Source: Nageia nagi (Eukaryota > Pinophyta). From it: DNA of 64,000 nucleotides. A model generated the notes under the pieces. The model searched no databases, was not told where the DNA came from, and was given only the letters and a program-made list of their open reading frames with translations. The translations under genes were made by a program, and so were the position numbers. The stretch is taken from assembly GCA_050084985.1 (NCBI GenBank), contig JBITNC010000001.1, positions 23,498,001-23,562,000 of the forward strand, given 5' to 3'. Positions 24,391 through 35,602 of the stretch are shown one piece after another; position 1 is the stretch's first letter, and every line of letters starts with the position of its first letter.

Positions 24391-25896
24391 GAAATTTGAG
24401 GAATACAAAGCTAAAATCTTTAACCTTAGAGTAATTACCAAAAAAGCCAACATCCATACTTCAATTGAGTTTATTTCCTAAAAAATCCAAAATACAAGCA
24501 AAAAGGTTCAAAAATCCCAAATCTTTGCTCTGAAGCTCTAAAAATCTTCAAATCAAGCTCAAACAACTTCAAGATCCATGTCAAATCCATTCATGACCAT
24601 ATGATATCCTTCTGAGCACTCTTTAAAAATTTTGCTTGCCCGCCCCTCCTATTTTTTTCAGATTTTTGATGAGAAATCCCAATTTTTAGAAATCTCACAA
24701 AAATCCTCAAAATCTTGCTAAGATCACTCAAATCAATGAGGGAAATCCATATTTCAAAAAAAAGGGGTAGTCAAATATGGTGAAGGAGATCCAAATTGGC
24801 TCAAAATTTATAAAATCCTTTTGGGAAAAGACCAATTTTCATGTATATACACTTAAAAGTGGTTGAAAAATGAATTATATCTCCTACCACTTCAAATGTA
24901 GTTTCATAATTCATTGCATTGTAATTTCATTATATTAAATTATGAAAACCCAAAAAGTCAACTCCAAAACTTCTATAAATAAGACATAGGGGTCTCATTT
25001 TTATTAGAATGTTAAAGTCAAAGAAAAGGGCCTATTTTCATGAAACTAAATTTTTTTGAAATTTGAAAGCAAATTGATGTATATGTCCATAACTATTTTA
25101 TGAACATAATACAAATAGCTAAATATTGATTCTAAGTGTGTTATCATCAATTGGAGTTGTAGATTGACCTTTTGAGAGCAATTTATCCTAATAAAAATAT
25201 TTTCATGCCATTTCCTTAAAAGAAACACTAGTTTAGGAGAATTTGTTGCAAACTTTTCTGAAGTATTTGAATTATCCTAAATTGTTTGCTAATCCATTGC
25301 TTTCATGTATAAATGCTTTGTATTCTGAATTGTCTTTCTTTTATGATATCAAACTAGACTTCTTGTTCCAAATTATTCATCTTGTGACCCACTCTAAGTT
25401 CTTTTATTACTCGATCCTATTCATGGAGTATCGATAATCAGCTCCATTTTTTGGTCCTCTTGAAATGTTTGGAAAAAATAGTAATTATTTTAAAAGTTGG
25501 ATTAATTGAAAAAGACCTCTTAATTGATTCAAAAGGGAAATAAAGTTTAGAAAATGCTACATTGTGGTAATCATTTCAAAATCTGACCAAGTATTTTCCC
25601 CCATTCTTAGGCTTTTCATTTATTTTATTTTATTTTTACAAGATAAACACCTCAATTCCTATAAAAAAGTATGTTTTAATAATTACAAAAGCTCTACCCA
25701 TCACCAGTTGATTCCCATAATAAGATATACATAATTTAAAGCTTGTATTAATGACACAAGCTTCTCGTAAAAAACCCTTTGGGGGATATCAACCCTTAAA
25801 AAGAGTTCATAACACATTCTCACCTACTACTAATCACTTTTCCATCTTGATCATCTCATGGTAATCACTGATAAGAGGAAAGATTTCCTCCCAACA
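24391..25896 (+). repeat. Giant-LTR piece 'X' (inverted relative to 53438-54945)
   Basis: 1506 bp whose reverse complement matches 53438-54945 (1508 bp) from end to end, including a TATA box (24974-24981 here, 54368-54375 there), GACCCACTCTAAGTTCTTTT and GAAGCTTGTGTCATTAATAC-type landmarks. It ends in CTCCCAACA, the LTR terminus. It is joined on its left to the Y LTR and on its right to the 200 bp tandem repeat 'U'. Confidence 0.85.
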
Positions 25897-26480
25897 AAAA
25901 GCATAATATTTAGGAAATTATTACAAATATAGTTTTCATAAAATGCAATGATAGAATGTATATTATGACAAACACATGAAAAAATTCAACATTACATAAT
26001 ATCTAAAAAATTATTGATAGTATGCAATGCAAAATAGTTTTTTATGATATACATTCAAAAAAAAATTATTTATTTTAAAAATTATCATTGGGAATGCATA
26101 ATTTATAATATTAGGAAATTATTGCAGACATAATTTCAAGGACTTCAAATGATAGACATGTAGCAAAATAATAACATTACACAATATCCAAGAAATTTAT
26201 CGATAATTGCTTTATGCAAATATAATTCATGATAGACATGCATTTCAAAATGTCATTTATTTTAAAAATTATCGTTATGAATGCACAATATCTAGAAAAT
26301 TGTTGCAGACATAATTTCATAAACTAAATGAATAACATGTAAAGCAAAAAATATAAAATTTATGAATATAAAGGGAAAATTTTTTGATAGCATGCACAAT
26401 GAAAATATAGTTTCATGATAAACATGCATGCAAAAAGTTATTTGTTTTAAAAATTCATCTTTTTCACCAAAAGACCAATT
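25897..26480 (-). repeat. 'U' tandem array, about three units of about 195 bp (inverted copy)
   Basis: Repeating landmarks AGGAAATTATTGCAGACAT, ATGATAGACATGCAT and TTATTTTAAAAATTATC recur about every 195 bp. The reverse complement matches the array at 57425-58013. Confidence 0.8.
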
Positions 26481-29400
26481 TACCTTGCTCGATGGATGAA
26501 ATATGCATCAACTTGAAGGTGATCAAGAAAAAATAAATGTTATGATATACAACAATAGTCTCCTATCATTATGAATGCTATGATAAAACATGAATGTAAA
26601 ATTATAAGAATACATAATAGTATAGTGTCTATTATTTCATTTTTTTTGTATAATGTTGAGGATATGCCATTAATATAAGCTTTTTTATTTTTATTAATGC
26701 AATTGGTAAATTTGAAACCATGAAAAACTCCAAAACCCCAGGTCTTTCTCTCATTTCACCCCAATTGACCCCAAAACCCTACCAACAAACTATGGAGAAC
26801 CTACAATAATATTTCTTACAACAAATTTGCTTGATTTGTAAAATTAAGTGTAAAAATCCTATTTTAGGGAAACATTTAGTGGTAATCGATGAACTTTTGG
26901 TTATAATTTTGGATTTTCAAATTTTTTATTCGACTAGTATATGCATAATGAGTCCCCCACCTTAGAGTAAAAATTTTTTAAAAATATTTAAATTTCTAAG
27001 CCCCTGCAACCAACCTTTCTACATGTTTTTTAATATATTAGCCTTCTTTTCTAATCCTATTCTAGCTCCTTCATCTTGAAATTATAAAATTAAAAATAAT
27101 CCCACCTAAATAACCACTTATATGTTAGTATATTTATAGACAATCAAACTTCCTTTCCATACCATCATATCATAAAGGAGGAACTATTAGCTAACAACCT
27201 TGATTTCTCCTTATGATATTAGATCCAATAAACAAGTTGAAAACCTCCTTCCTACATTGGGTTCAATCTTTCAATAAGATGGAATCATATCCTACAACTG
27301 GGTTAAACCATTTGCTTACAACTAGTTGAAACCATTTTCTTCCAACCTGATTGAAACCTATATCTTGGTCAAACCTACATGCGGTCAAAACATTTTGCCT
27401 ACATTTAGGTTAGAATATTTTTCCTACATCGGGTTAGAATATTTTTTCCCACACCAAATCAAAACTTCAACTATCAAATTTTGCTTGTAAGGGTTGAAAT
27501 CTCTTTTATCATAACATGCACTATTCAAGTAAACAGTCAAAATTGGGGCAAACCCATTTCGTAACAATAAACAAGTAATACAAAAAATCAAAATCAACTA
27601 CTTGCACTAACAAAACCACTACTTGTAACGGCTGAAACCATCAACCTAAATTGGGATCATAACCACTTCTATAACCGCAAAAAAACCATATTTTTCAAGG
27701 GGCCAAACCATCTACCTATAATTGATCAATCCTCCTTATAACAGGCAAATCAACCCTTTTGTAACTGGTAAAAAACCATCTTCTACAACCAAATTGGAAC
27801 CATTTTAAAAAGGACAAACATTTTCTAAGAATTAATGGAAAAATGAACACCATAAAATTTTTAAAAAACTCTTTCAAATATGTTTTCTACCCTTTTTCTA
27901 AAAAATACTCGATGCATGTTTTGGAGTTTCTTACGGGGTTTTAAAAAAGTCATCCCAACTACTAGTTTTAATTAACCAATGCCACAAAATTTTTTTTGAC
28001 TAAAAGAGGTCATATAACCACTTTTGGGGAAATTTTTTTCATAAATTTTTTCTAATTGTATCTTTTCCTCCTAACTTTTTTCTAAATGTCTATGATGGAA
28101 AATATACACTTTTTGAAATTTCTTTAAAAACCTTTTCCAAACTGGTTACATACCCCTTTTTCTAAAAAAATTACCCTGTCATGCATTTGAATTTTTCCTA
28201 TCTTGATAAAATATAACTATTCCAATTGCATATTTTTAAAAAACCCAAGTCGATGCAAATCTACCTTTGATTTTTGTATTTTTTGTAATTGGTAGAAACT
28301 TCAAATACAGCCCAAGCTCATTTTTTGAGAAAAAGGGGTTAGAAAACCACTTTTGAAAAATTTTTTGAAATTTTTTAATGGGTAATATTTTCCCCTTGAC
28401 ATCCTAAAAAATTTATGGTTTTTTAAAAAAGGGGTTATTTTTTTTGCAACTTTAAATTTCCCAACCTCACAAATTTTAAAATGAAATGTTTAAACACTCA
28501 TTTCAGTCTCTTACCCAACCCAATTTGTGTATTTTTCCTTTAATTTTGGTGGCAGGGATAAGATTCTATTGATTCACCATATAGAGTTAACCTTACAAAA
28601 ATTTATGTTTAAATATTATTAAAATCTAATGTATGTTTAATTGGTTAAAGTATTTTAGCCAAAACATTTAAATATTTATGTTATTAATTACAATTTTTCA
28701 CCAATTTTTTTCATCTTTTTTTTTAAATATGTATAAAAATCCATACCTATTTTTCATACCCATTTTTTGCCACATTTCTAAATAAGTTTTGGAAATTCAA
28801 CAAAATTTTTTAGTTTTTTTAGGGGGAGGTTTTAAAATTTTTCCCTACCTATTTTTATTTATTTTTTTCATTTACAATAATGAACCCTAACATCATAACC
28901 TTGATTTATTAACTTGCAAGCAAGGTAAGGTCACTATTTTTTTTAATCATTTATGAATTGTCTTTTTACTACTTTTGGGAATTTACCTTGTTGGAGTACT
29001 ATATTTTTTATTCCATCCTTATTATTTTACCAATTTTTTATACAATATATCATTATATTTAAATGATAACTTTTCATAAATTAAATTTTGTAATATCTAT
29101 CTTTTAAGGAACCTTCAATATTGATAATTTCTACCTACAACAACATTTTTATCGACTACAAAAGAAGAATCTATACAAATCATGGTGCAAAAACACTTTT
29201 ATGGACTATAAATGATTGGGGGAAAATCAATTCAAGCAAAAACAAATCCCTTAAACTCTTTTTTCTATGAACTCCCTGAAATTCTTTTTAAAATCCTAAA
29301 TAAACCATTATTTTTTTTATTTTATTTGGTAACATAATTCCCCCAACTTAAAAACATACTCCTATCAACTCTTTGAAAACTACTTCTAAACATTTTCAAA

Positions 29401-30293
29401 AATCCTAGAACAGCCATAAAAATAATAAAACTTTATTAATACCTTTTTGTCATGTTCATTTTTAAAAAAATTTGATTAAAACTATGAAAGAAATTTAAAA
29501 ACCATACCTAAACTTTTATTTTAGATAAAACAATTATCACTTCAATATAAAGGAATTTGTTTAGGGGGACACCAACCCTAAAAAGGGGTTTTTGATACTA
29601 CTTTGACACATTCATTGAATGGGATCAATTTCTTTTTTTATTCTTTTTTTTTTTAGAATTTTTTATGCTATTTATGACTATATTTCTAATGCAAAGTGCC
29701 TTTATTTATTATGCAATCTAAATTTATTTATCACTCAATCTAATGCTATTTATAACTCAATTTGATGTTATTTATGATACAATCTAAAGCTATTTCTAAA
29801 AAAAGGAGGTAGATCAAGTACATGGATCAATGCAAAAGATGCATCAACCATCTATTTACAAATTAATTGAATGGTTAATGCTAATGTCATCAATTTCCTA
29901 CCAAAATCATACTCTTCAGATTAATATGAATATCAATCTTACACAACTCTATCGAGATAGGTGGTTGAAGGATGCAATGCACATTTTGCTTACTACAAAT
30001 AAAGATACACATAACTCTTTACACTTTTCAACAAATATTGAACTCTTGTAGACCTATATCACTAACAATTCCCTTCCTTATGGCAAGATACTTCATTCAC
30101 TCATCAATTATATTAAACTTAAATTTTAACCACCCATGCACAAATTTTTACAATACAAAGTTATACACATGTATGTCAACTGTAGAAGTTTTGGTGGACA
30201 CCTGAAACATTTTCAATTGTATGACTAAACAAGATGTTTTCTCATGGAATATGATAATATTAAGTTACTAAAAATATGGCTTTCCTTAATAGG
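26481..30293. other. AT-rich stretch without a gene
   Basis: Long A and T runs on both strands, no supported reading frame. Two degenerate short-repeat stretches occur (27230-27800 and 29670-29800). The small frames near 29830-30205 have no recognisable motif. Confidence 0.5.
27230..27800. repeat. Degenerate minisatellite-like stretch
   Basis: Variants of CCTACAACTGGGTTAAACCA recur many times at irregular 20-30 bp spacing (for example 27295, 27317, 27411, 27440, 27610, 27750). The units are too diverged to set a period by eye. Confidence 0.35.
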
Positions 30294-31084
30294 TGTTGAT
30301 ACTTAAAAGTGATCCCCTTAACATGATCCCATTAGGTGTAACTTTACATACATGTTTAGTCACATTTAATCATATCTTAGTCATATTCTATCTTATTATC
30401 CTATATTTCTTAGTTTGTGTTCTAATGTTCATGTTAGGTACACTAAGATGCTTCAACTTATATTCGAGCAATCAAATGGTGATATCATGTCTAATATAAA
30501 TGTAAGTATCTCTAACCTGGGGAAAGTATGCCAATATTACATCTTGATAGCTAGTACCCTACACTTGGGTATTTCTAAATGTTGCCTATAGATATTAGAA
30601 TCTTATTATCAGTCAAGCAAATATCTATTATCCATATTTTCAATTATAGGCTCAATTAAACTTGTTATCATATATTTATAACCAACTCTTATTGGTGAAC
30701 CTCATCTTATTAAAACATTAGCACTTGTACTAAGTCTTAAGAGATTAGCACTTGCATTGGTATTCCTTTTGCATTTTATCTTGGGGTTCGCAAAACAAGG
30801 TCACCATTCTTCAACAAGTTCATCATATATATCCTCAACTACAAAATAGGTAAGAACACACATGTATGTATCCTATACTTGATTCCTTTCTCTTTAGTGC
30901 ATGCATTCATTTTAAATATTGACATAAATGTAATTCATGATTCTTTTACTATATTACTATACTTTGCTATCTCCCTCATTCATGTATTTTATTTGAGTTA
31001 GCTTAGATATTATATTCTTAAATATTTATATGTATTTAGTTCATTTAGGTCAAAACACTAGGTGTACCAAAATATATATCAACA
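30294..31084. repeat. 0.79 kb LTR-like repeat, copy 2
   Basis: Bounded by TGTTGATA and TATCAACA, a perfect 8 bp inverted terminus, and aligned end to end with 22042-22834. No clear target duplication: AATAGG on the left, TATTAG on the right. Confidence 0.7.
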
Positions 31085-31730
31085 TATTAGCACCCACACC
31101 CTTTATGGCTTTTTCTCTCTCTTAATTAGGGTTATAATAAAAGTTTCTTTCAAATCTACAATTCTATCACAATGTCAAACCTATTAAGGATTTTGTTTAC
31201 CCATTATATCCCTAAGGTATTATTTGTTACTAGAAATGAAAATGCACATCTTAATACTAACCTTGTAGCCAAGAAAATTTTGAAAAGAAGAATACTTGGT
31301 AGACCAAAGGTGATTCAAAGGTGAAGTGAAATAATTCACACCAAACAACCATCTATCAATGTACAAGGATAGATAACCAAATATGCTAGTGATAATCCTT
31401 CAAATAGGGAGATTTTTATAGATAGTTTAATAGTCAAAAAAAATAGTTAATCAAAGGGTTCATTCAGATAATACTGGATATCAAACCCCACTAAATAAAT
31501 AACCTTCTATTATAACTACAGAAGAGATAATTTCTCAATTGAGTGATGATGAGGTATTCAAGAAGGTTATGATTTTCAAGAAAAATAAACATAGTTCATT
31601 AAAACTTTTGAATGGATTTCTAGTTGAGGATAAAGCTTATGCAGTTGATACACTTAAATATCAATAAGTATTAAAGTAATGCAAGTTATGGCATTGCAAT
31701 AGGTATAAGAGGGAACATACTCTAATGACA
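31085..31730 (+). pseudogene. Unrecognised coding-like remnant next to the LTR
   Basis: Plus-strand runs such as LFVTRNENAHLNTNLVAKK and VEDKAYAVDTLKY, interrupted by stops, look like a decayed protein gene. I cannot assign a family. Position after an LTR suggests the 5' end of an element internal region, but no primer site is visible. It runs into the gap at 31731. Confidence 0.3.
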
Positions 31731-31830
31731 NNNNNNNNNNNNNNNNNNNNNNNNNNNNNNNNNNNNNNNNNNNNNNNNNNNNNNNNNNNNNNNNNNNNNN
31801 NNNNNNNNNNNNNNNNNNNNNNNNNNNNNN
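31731..31830. other. Assembly gap (100 N)
   Basis: Exactly 100 N. It hides the first 108 bp or so of the Copia-2 left LTR and its left target duplication. Confidence 0.99.
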
Positions 31831-31833
31831 TCT

Positions 31834-32222
31834 GTAGACTTTGACTTTACCAAAGTGGTTAGTTGGTAGATTAAAGTTAGGTGATACATTTAATGTAACC
31901 CTAACCTTACCCTTGGGTTAAAGGAAGGTTAGGGAGGTGCTCTCAAGCTATAAATAGAGGGCCTCTCCTCTTGTAACATATCTAAGTTTTGGAGTAAGAT
32001 TACTCTACTTGGTTGTGTAGGAGAGAGCAAGAGAATAGTTGTAAGAGAGGCATAGATTGAGAATAGAGAACTAGTTGTGGATGTACTCCCAAGGAGGGAG
32101 GAACCACATTATATTGGTGTCATATTGTGTGAATGATGTTCTTAGAATTATAGATGATGAATGATTTAGCTTCCTAGTCTTAGGTCCTAGAGGATTTGTT
32201 TAGATCTAATTCAAATCCTTCA
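31834..32222 (+). repeat. Copia-2 left LTR (3' 389 bp)
   Basis: Matches 40451-40839 base for base in length with 5 substitutions, four of them transitions. Ends in CCTTCA, followed by the primer site. TATA box at 31949-31956. Confidence 0.95.
31949..31956 (+). promoter_or_regulatory. TATA box of the Copia-2 left LTR
   Basis: CTATAAATAGAGGG context, identical in the right LTR (40566-40573). Confidence 0.65.
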
Positions 32223-32224
32223 AT

Positions 32225-32236
32225 TGGTATTAGAGC
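32225..32236 (+). promoter_or_regulatory. Copia-2 primer binding site
   Basis: TGGTATTAGAGC, two bases after the LTR end. It differs from the common copia site TGGTATCAGAGC by a single C-to-T change. Pairs with the 3' end of initiator-methionine tRNA in this superfamily. Confidence 0.85.
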
Positions 32237-34500
32237 ATCTTTGTTTTGGGGCATATCCAGTGTGCATTGGTAGTTGTATGTCATGAAACTGTGTCTGCAT
32301 CAGCAGTGTAGCAAACAAGTCAACGGGGGAGGAGGACATGATGGCCTACGAAACGGGGTCTGCGGTGAGCACAGGGTTGGACAGGATGCTGAAGCATACG
32401 ATGCGGCACCCGAAACTGTGCTAGACAAGGAACTGAGCTGCATCAGGCATGGGCCGCATCCATGCAAGGCACCGTTGTGTGCATATCCCGCGATCGTTGC
32501 AAGCCATGGAATGGTGGCTGTAGCCTGGGATCATGGGATGCCTGGAAGCAGGAGCTGCATCATGCAGGGTGCAAACAAGCTATTGAGAGTGCAAGGGATT
32601 CATCGTGTGCATAGTCGACGAGTAGGGGAGTCCAAAAGCAGTGCCTGCAGGGGGTGCAAACAAAGCGTGGACCCTAGCAACGTAGTGCTGCAGCCGGGGG
32701 AGGTGGAGGCGGTCCGACGAGGTGGGCGCTCGCGTGGAGGTGGGGGCAGGCGGAGGAGCGCGGGTGGTGGTGGTCGCCACCAGATACCGCACGCGTGGGC
32801 GGGAGGAGCCACCAGAGGTGCTTCCCGATTAAAATGTATACGTTTTATATTGTAAACGAATTTAACAAATATATATATATTGTGTTGTTTTGAAACAAAT
32901 TTAAAAAATAGACATATATTTTTTAATTATATTTTAAATAGATTTAAAATATATATAAAATATATATATATATGTATTTTTGATTGAAATAAAGATATAT
33001 ATATAATTTTGTTTTGATTATTTTAAACAAAAGCAAAATAAGAAAGATATATATATATTTTTGAGTATTTTTGTTTAAACAAAAAAATAAAAAATACAAT
33101 ATATATATATATTTGTTAAATTCGTTTATAATATAAAACGTATATAGATAATTGTGTTTGGATTATTGTAAACAAAATAAGATATATATATATATATATA
33201 TATATATTTATTTATATTTTAACTCTGTTTAAACTATAATTAAAAAATATATGTATATTGTTTTATATTTTACATTCGTTTAAAATATAAATCAAAACCA
33301 AACAGGCGGGTAAGGGAAAATAAAATTAAATTAAAGATTTCAAAACATTTACTGGCGGGCCACGAGTCATCCGTAGCTCCTCCCCGACGGTGGTCTTGCT
33401 CCGCCTGACCACCTCCCCGAGCGCACGGTGGTGGCTCCTCCTGCCCGCCTTCACCTCCCCGCGTGCCCTAACGAATGCGTGATGCAGAAAGCAGACTAGT
33501 TTCGTGGTTGCTATGCATGTAGGATATGCCCAACGTGCTCTGTCATGCATGCTACCACCTGGTTTTGTAGACAACAATGCTCATCGGATCTACCCCATCG
33601 CCTCCTCCCTCACCCAATCATCAGATCTGTAGATCCCGTCTCAACTTCCACTCTCGCCTCAGGTTTGACAGTGGAAGTAGCCATGTCATCCATGGGACAG
33701 AAGCTCATACACACTATGCAGGATGTTATCATCGAGTTCATTCAACACGTACGACTTCAACGATCATAGGATCTGCACACTGTGGTGCACAAGAATCGTT
33801 TGCCCAAATGCATGATGCAGACCCTATTTTCCAGACTGTAAATACTCATAGGATATTCTCAAAATCGATACGTTGAATGGGTCCGTGCTTGTTTAACATG
33901 ATGCATGGTGCAGACAGACCTTCATGGCTACGATTGGCATCTCCCTCTGTGTGCGACCTCTCCTCCACTTCTTCACCCTGGCTTGCCAAGCTCGCTGTTC
34001 TCCCTATCCCACAGAGTGACCATGCTACGATGGCCTATACTTGTTTGCAGGCTCTGCACACTACCACCACATTTTATGGTCTCCCCTGCTCGCTCCACCG
34101 TGCACTGGGTTGGTCAACAGCCGCCCCACACGCCTCACACGACCTCCACCCCCCTCCGCGGCCTCCTTGCCACCTTAGACTCCTTCTGCAGCCCAGTCTC
34201 TCCCACTCCATGTGACTCACCACCCTTCTACACACTTTGGTCTCTCCTGCCACCCCTGCCCAGCTTCTCAACCTCCCTGAGGCTTACACATGGCCCTTTC
34301 ATTTTTTTTTTCAAACTCTTGTTGTTGGGTATTTAATTTTTTTTACCCACTCCCACTTTGATTTGATTTTTTTGCCTTAGTCACACTTAAATATTTCAAG
34401 TTTACCTCTTAAGTGTCAAAAAGGAAAAACTCACACTTAAACATCATTTTTTAGCATCCAAGTTGTTAGCACTTTAAGTAAAAAGGGGGGGGATTTTTAT
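32237..34500 (+). other. Copia-2 leader, GC-rich inserts around an AT-rich inverted repeat
   Basis: Two markedly GC-rich blocks (about 32330-32830 and 33345-34280) flank an AT-rich core with (TA)n runs. Open frames of 60-193 codons occur on both strands in the GC-rich blocks (longest 32274-32855), but they are low-complexity Arg/Gly/Pro/His/Cys translations without a known domain and overlap in several frames, as GC-rich DNA with few stops would give. The blocks may be captured foreign or host sequence. I cannot identify the donor. Confidence 0.5.
32837..33144. repeat. 44 bp inverted repeat with 220 bp AT-rich loop
   Basis: The left arm (32837-32880) and right arm (33101-33144) are reverse complements with one mismatch across the non-TA core ATTTGTTAAATTCGTTTA. 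A more degenerate relative of the arm lies at about 33245-33290. (TA)n tracts lie in and next to the arms. Confidence 0.8.
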
Positions 34501-34508
34501 CATTTTTT

Positions 34509-34682
34509 ACTTAAATCTAAATAGATCTTGCATGTTATGCTAAATAGATCTTGCATGCTAAATAGATCTTGCATGTGATGCTAAATAGATCTTGCATGTT
34601 ACTTAAATGTTTACGTTATGCTAAATAGATCTTGCATGCTAAATAGATCTTGCATGTTATGCTAAATGGATCTTGCATACTA
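34509..34682 (+). repeat. Short tandem repeat, seven copies of TAGATCTTGCAT
   Basis: GATCTTGCAT occurs seven times, separated by GTTATGCTAAATA or GCTAAATA, giving alternating 23 and 16 bp steps. One copy has GGATCT. It lies in the Copia-2 leader. Confidence 0.9.
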
Positions 34683-35146
34683 AGTTTAAAATGCATGCCT
34701 CTTAACATTGTTAGGATTAAAGCATGCTTAGTACTTAAATTTATAAGTTAAAATACATGATGCATGTTTAAAACTTAATTTTAAGTCATGGACTAATACA
34801 TGTTTAAGTTATGGATTAATGCTAAATAGGACTTAGCGTTTGAAAAATTCATTATTTTTGAACTTGAGCAAAAATATGAAAAATGTAAAAGTCCTTTAGG
34901 GGTTAGTACAAAACCCATTGGACTCAATTTTGGCCTCTTAAGGTTTCAAGTTCATGTGGATGGAGTATTTTCACTTTACTTTGTATTTTTGCACATTTGC
35001 TTTATACTTGCAATATGCAAAAATTTGAAAGTAACCCCTAAAATGAATACATCCGCACGTATTTTCCACAACATGACTTATTTGGGGAGCCACGAGGTGA
35101 GGACAGGGCAGACTGGAGCCCTTTTAGTCCGAAGAACCGAGTGGTG

Positions 35147-35600
35147 GTAAGTCCGTCTTAATTGCCCCTAAGACCTCTGTTGGATTGGACATAACTCTAT
35201 TAGGTAGACAGGCATGTGTGTAGTGATACCACATGTCCGCACATCCATTTAGGGATTATCCTGATAACCTAGGAGGAAAACTAAAAACCTTAATCAAGAT
35301 AATTAAAATGGTCGGTCCAAGATACATCGGATCCTTGGAAAATAGTTAGTACTTCTAGTGAGAGTATATTACTAACCAAGGTGAACTGGTTGAGGACTGG
35401 TAGTACCTGGGCTCCACCTTGCGGGCATCCAGGTGAAGGCCTAATTCTATACAAGAAAACCACCCCAACTCTATCCTTCTATGGATCGTGGTTAATAAGT
35501 TTGCACATATGGGACATGTTTGCTTATTAGATGTTTTATATGTATAGATGGAAAATTGTAAAAGTTTGCATTCTTATTGCATATTTACTCTTTTTTGTAG
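35147..35600 (+). other. Possible leader intron of Copia-2
   Basis: GTAAGT at 35147 (after GAGTGGTG) is a strong 5' splice site, and the pyrimidine-rich TTTACTCTTTTTTGTAG ending at 35600 is a strong 3' splice site three bases before the gag ATG. Splicing would remove 454 bp and leave the coding frame untouched. No transcript evidence. Confidence 0.3.
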
Positions 35601-35602
35601 CA

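Noticed and set aside
29830-30499. Three overlapping frames of 68-77 codons
   Set aside because: No motif, AT-rich composition, and the last lies inside the LTR-like repeat at 30294-31084.
32274-32855. 193-codon open frame as a host gene
   Set aside because: It lies inside the Copia-2 leader in a GC-rich block with open frames in several overlapping phases on both strands. The translation is low complexity and has no domain I recognise.
33545-34336. Overlapping open frames of 74-143 codons as genes
   Set aside because: They overlap each other in different frames, are rich in Pro, Ser, His and Leu from CT-rich DNA, and lack any motif.
34956-35150. Upstream open frame spliced in frame to gag
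   Set aside because: Joining exon end 35146 to 35601 meets a stop within a few codons, so the frame would not fuse to gag.
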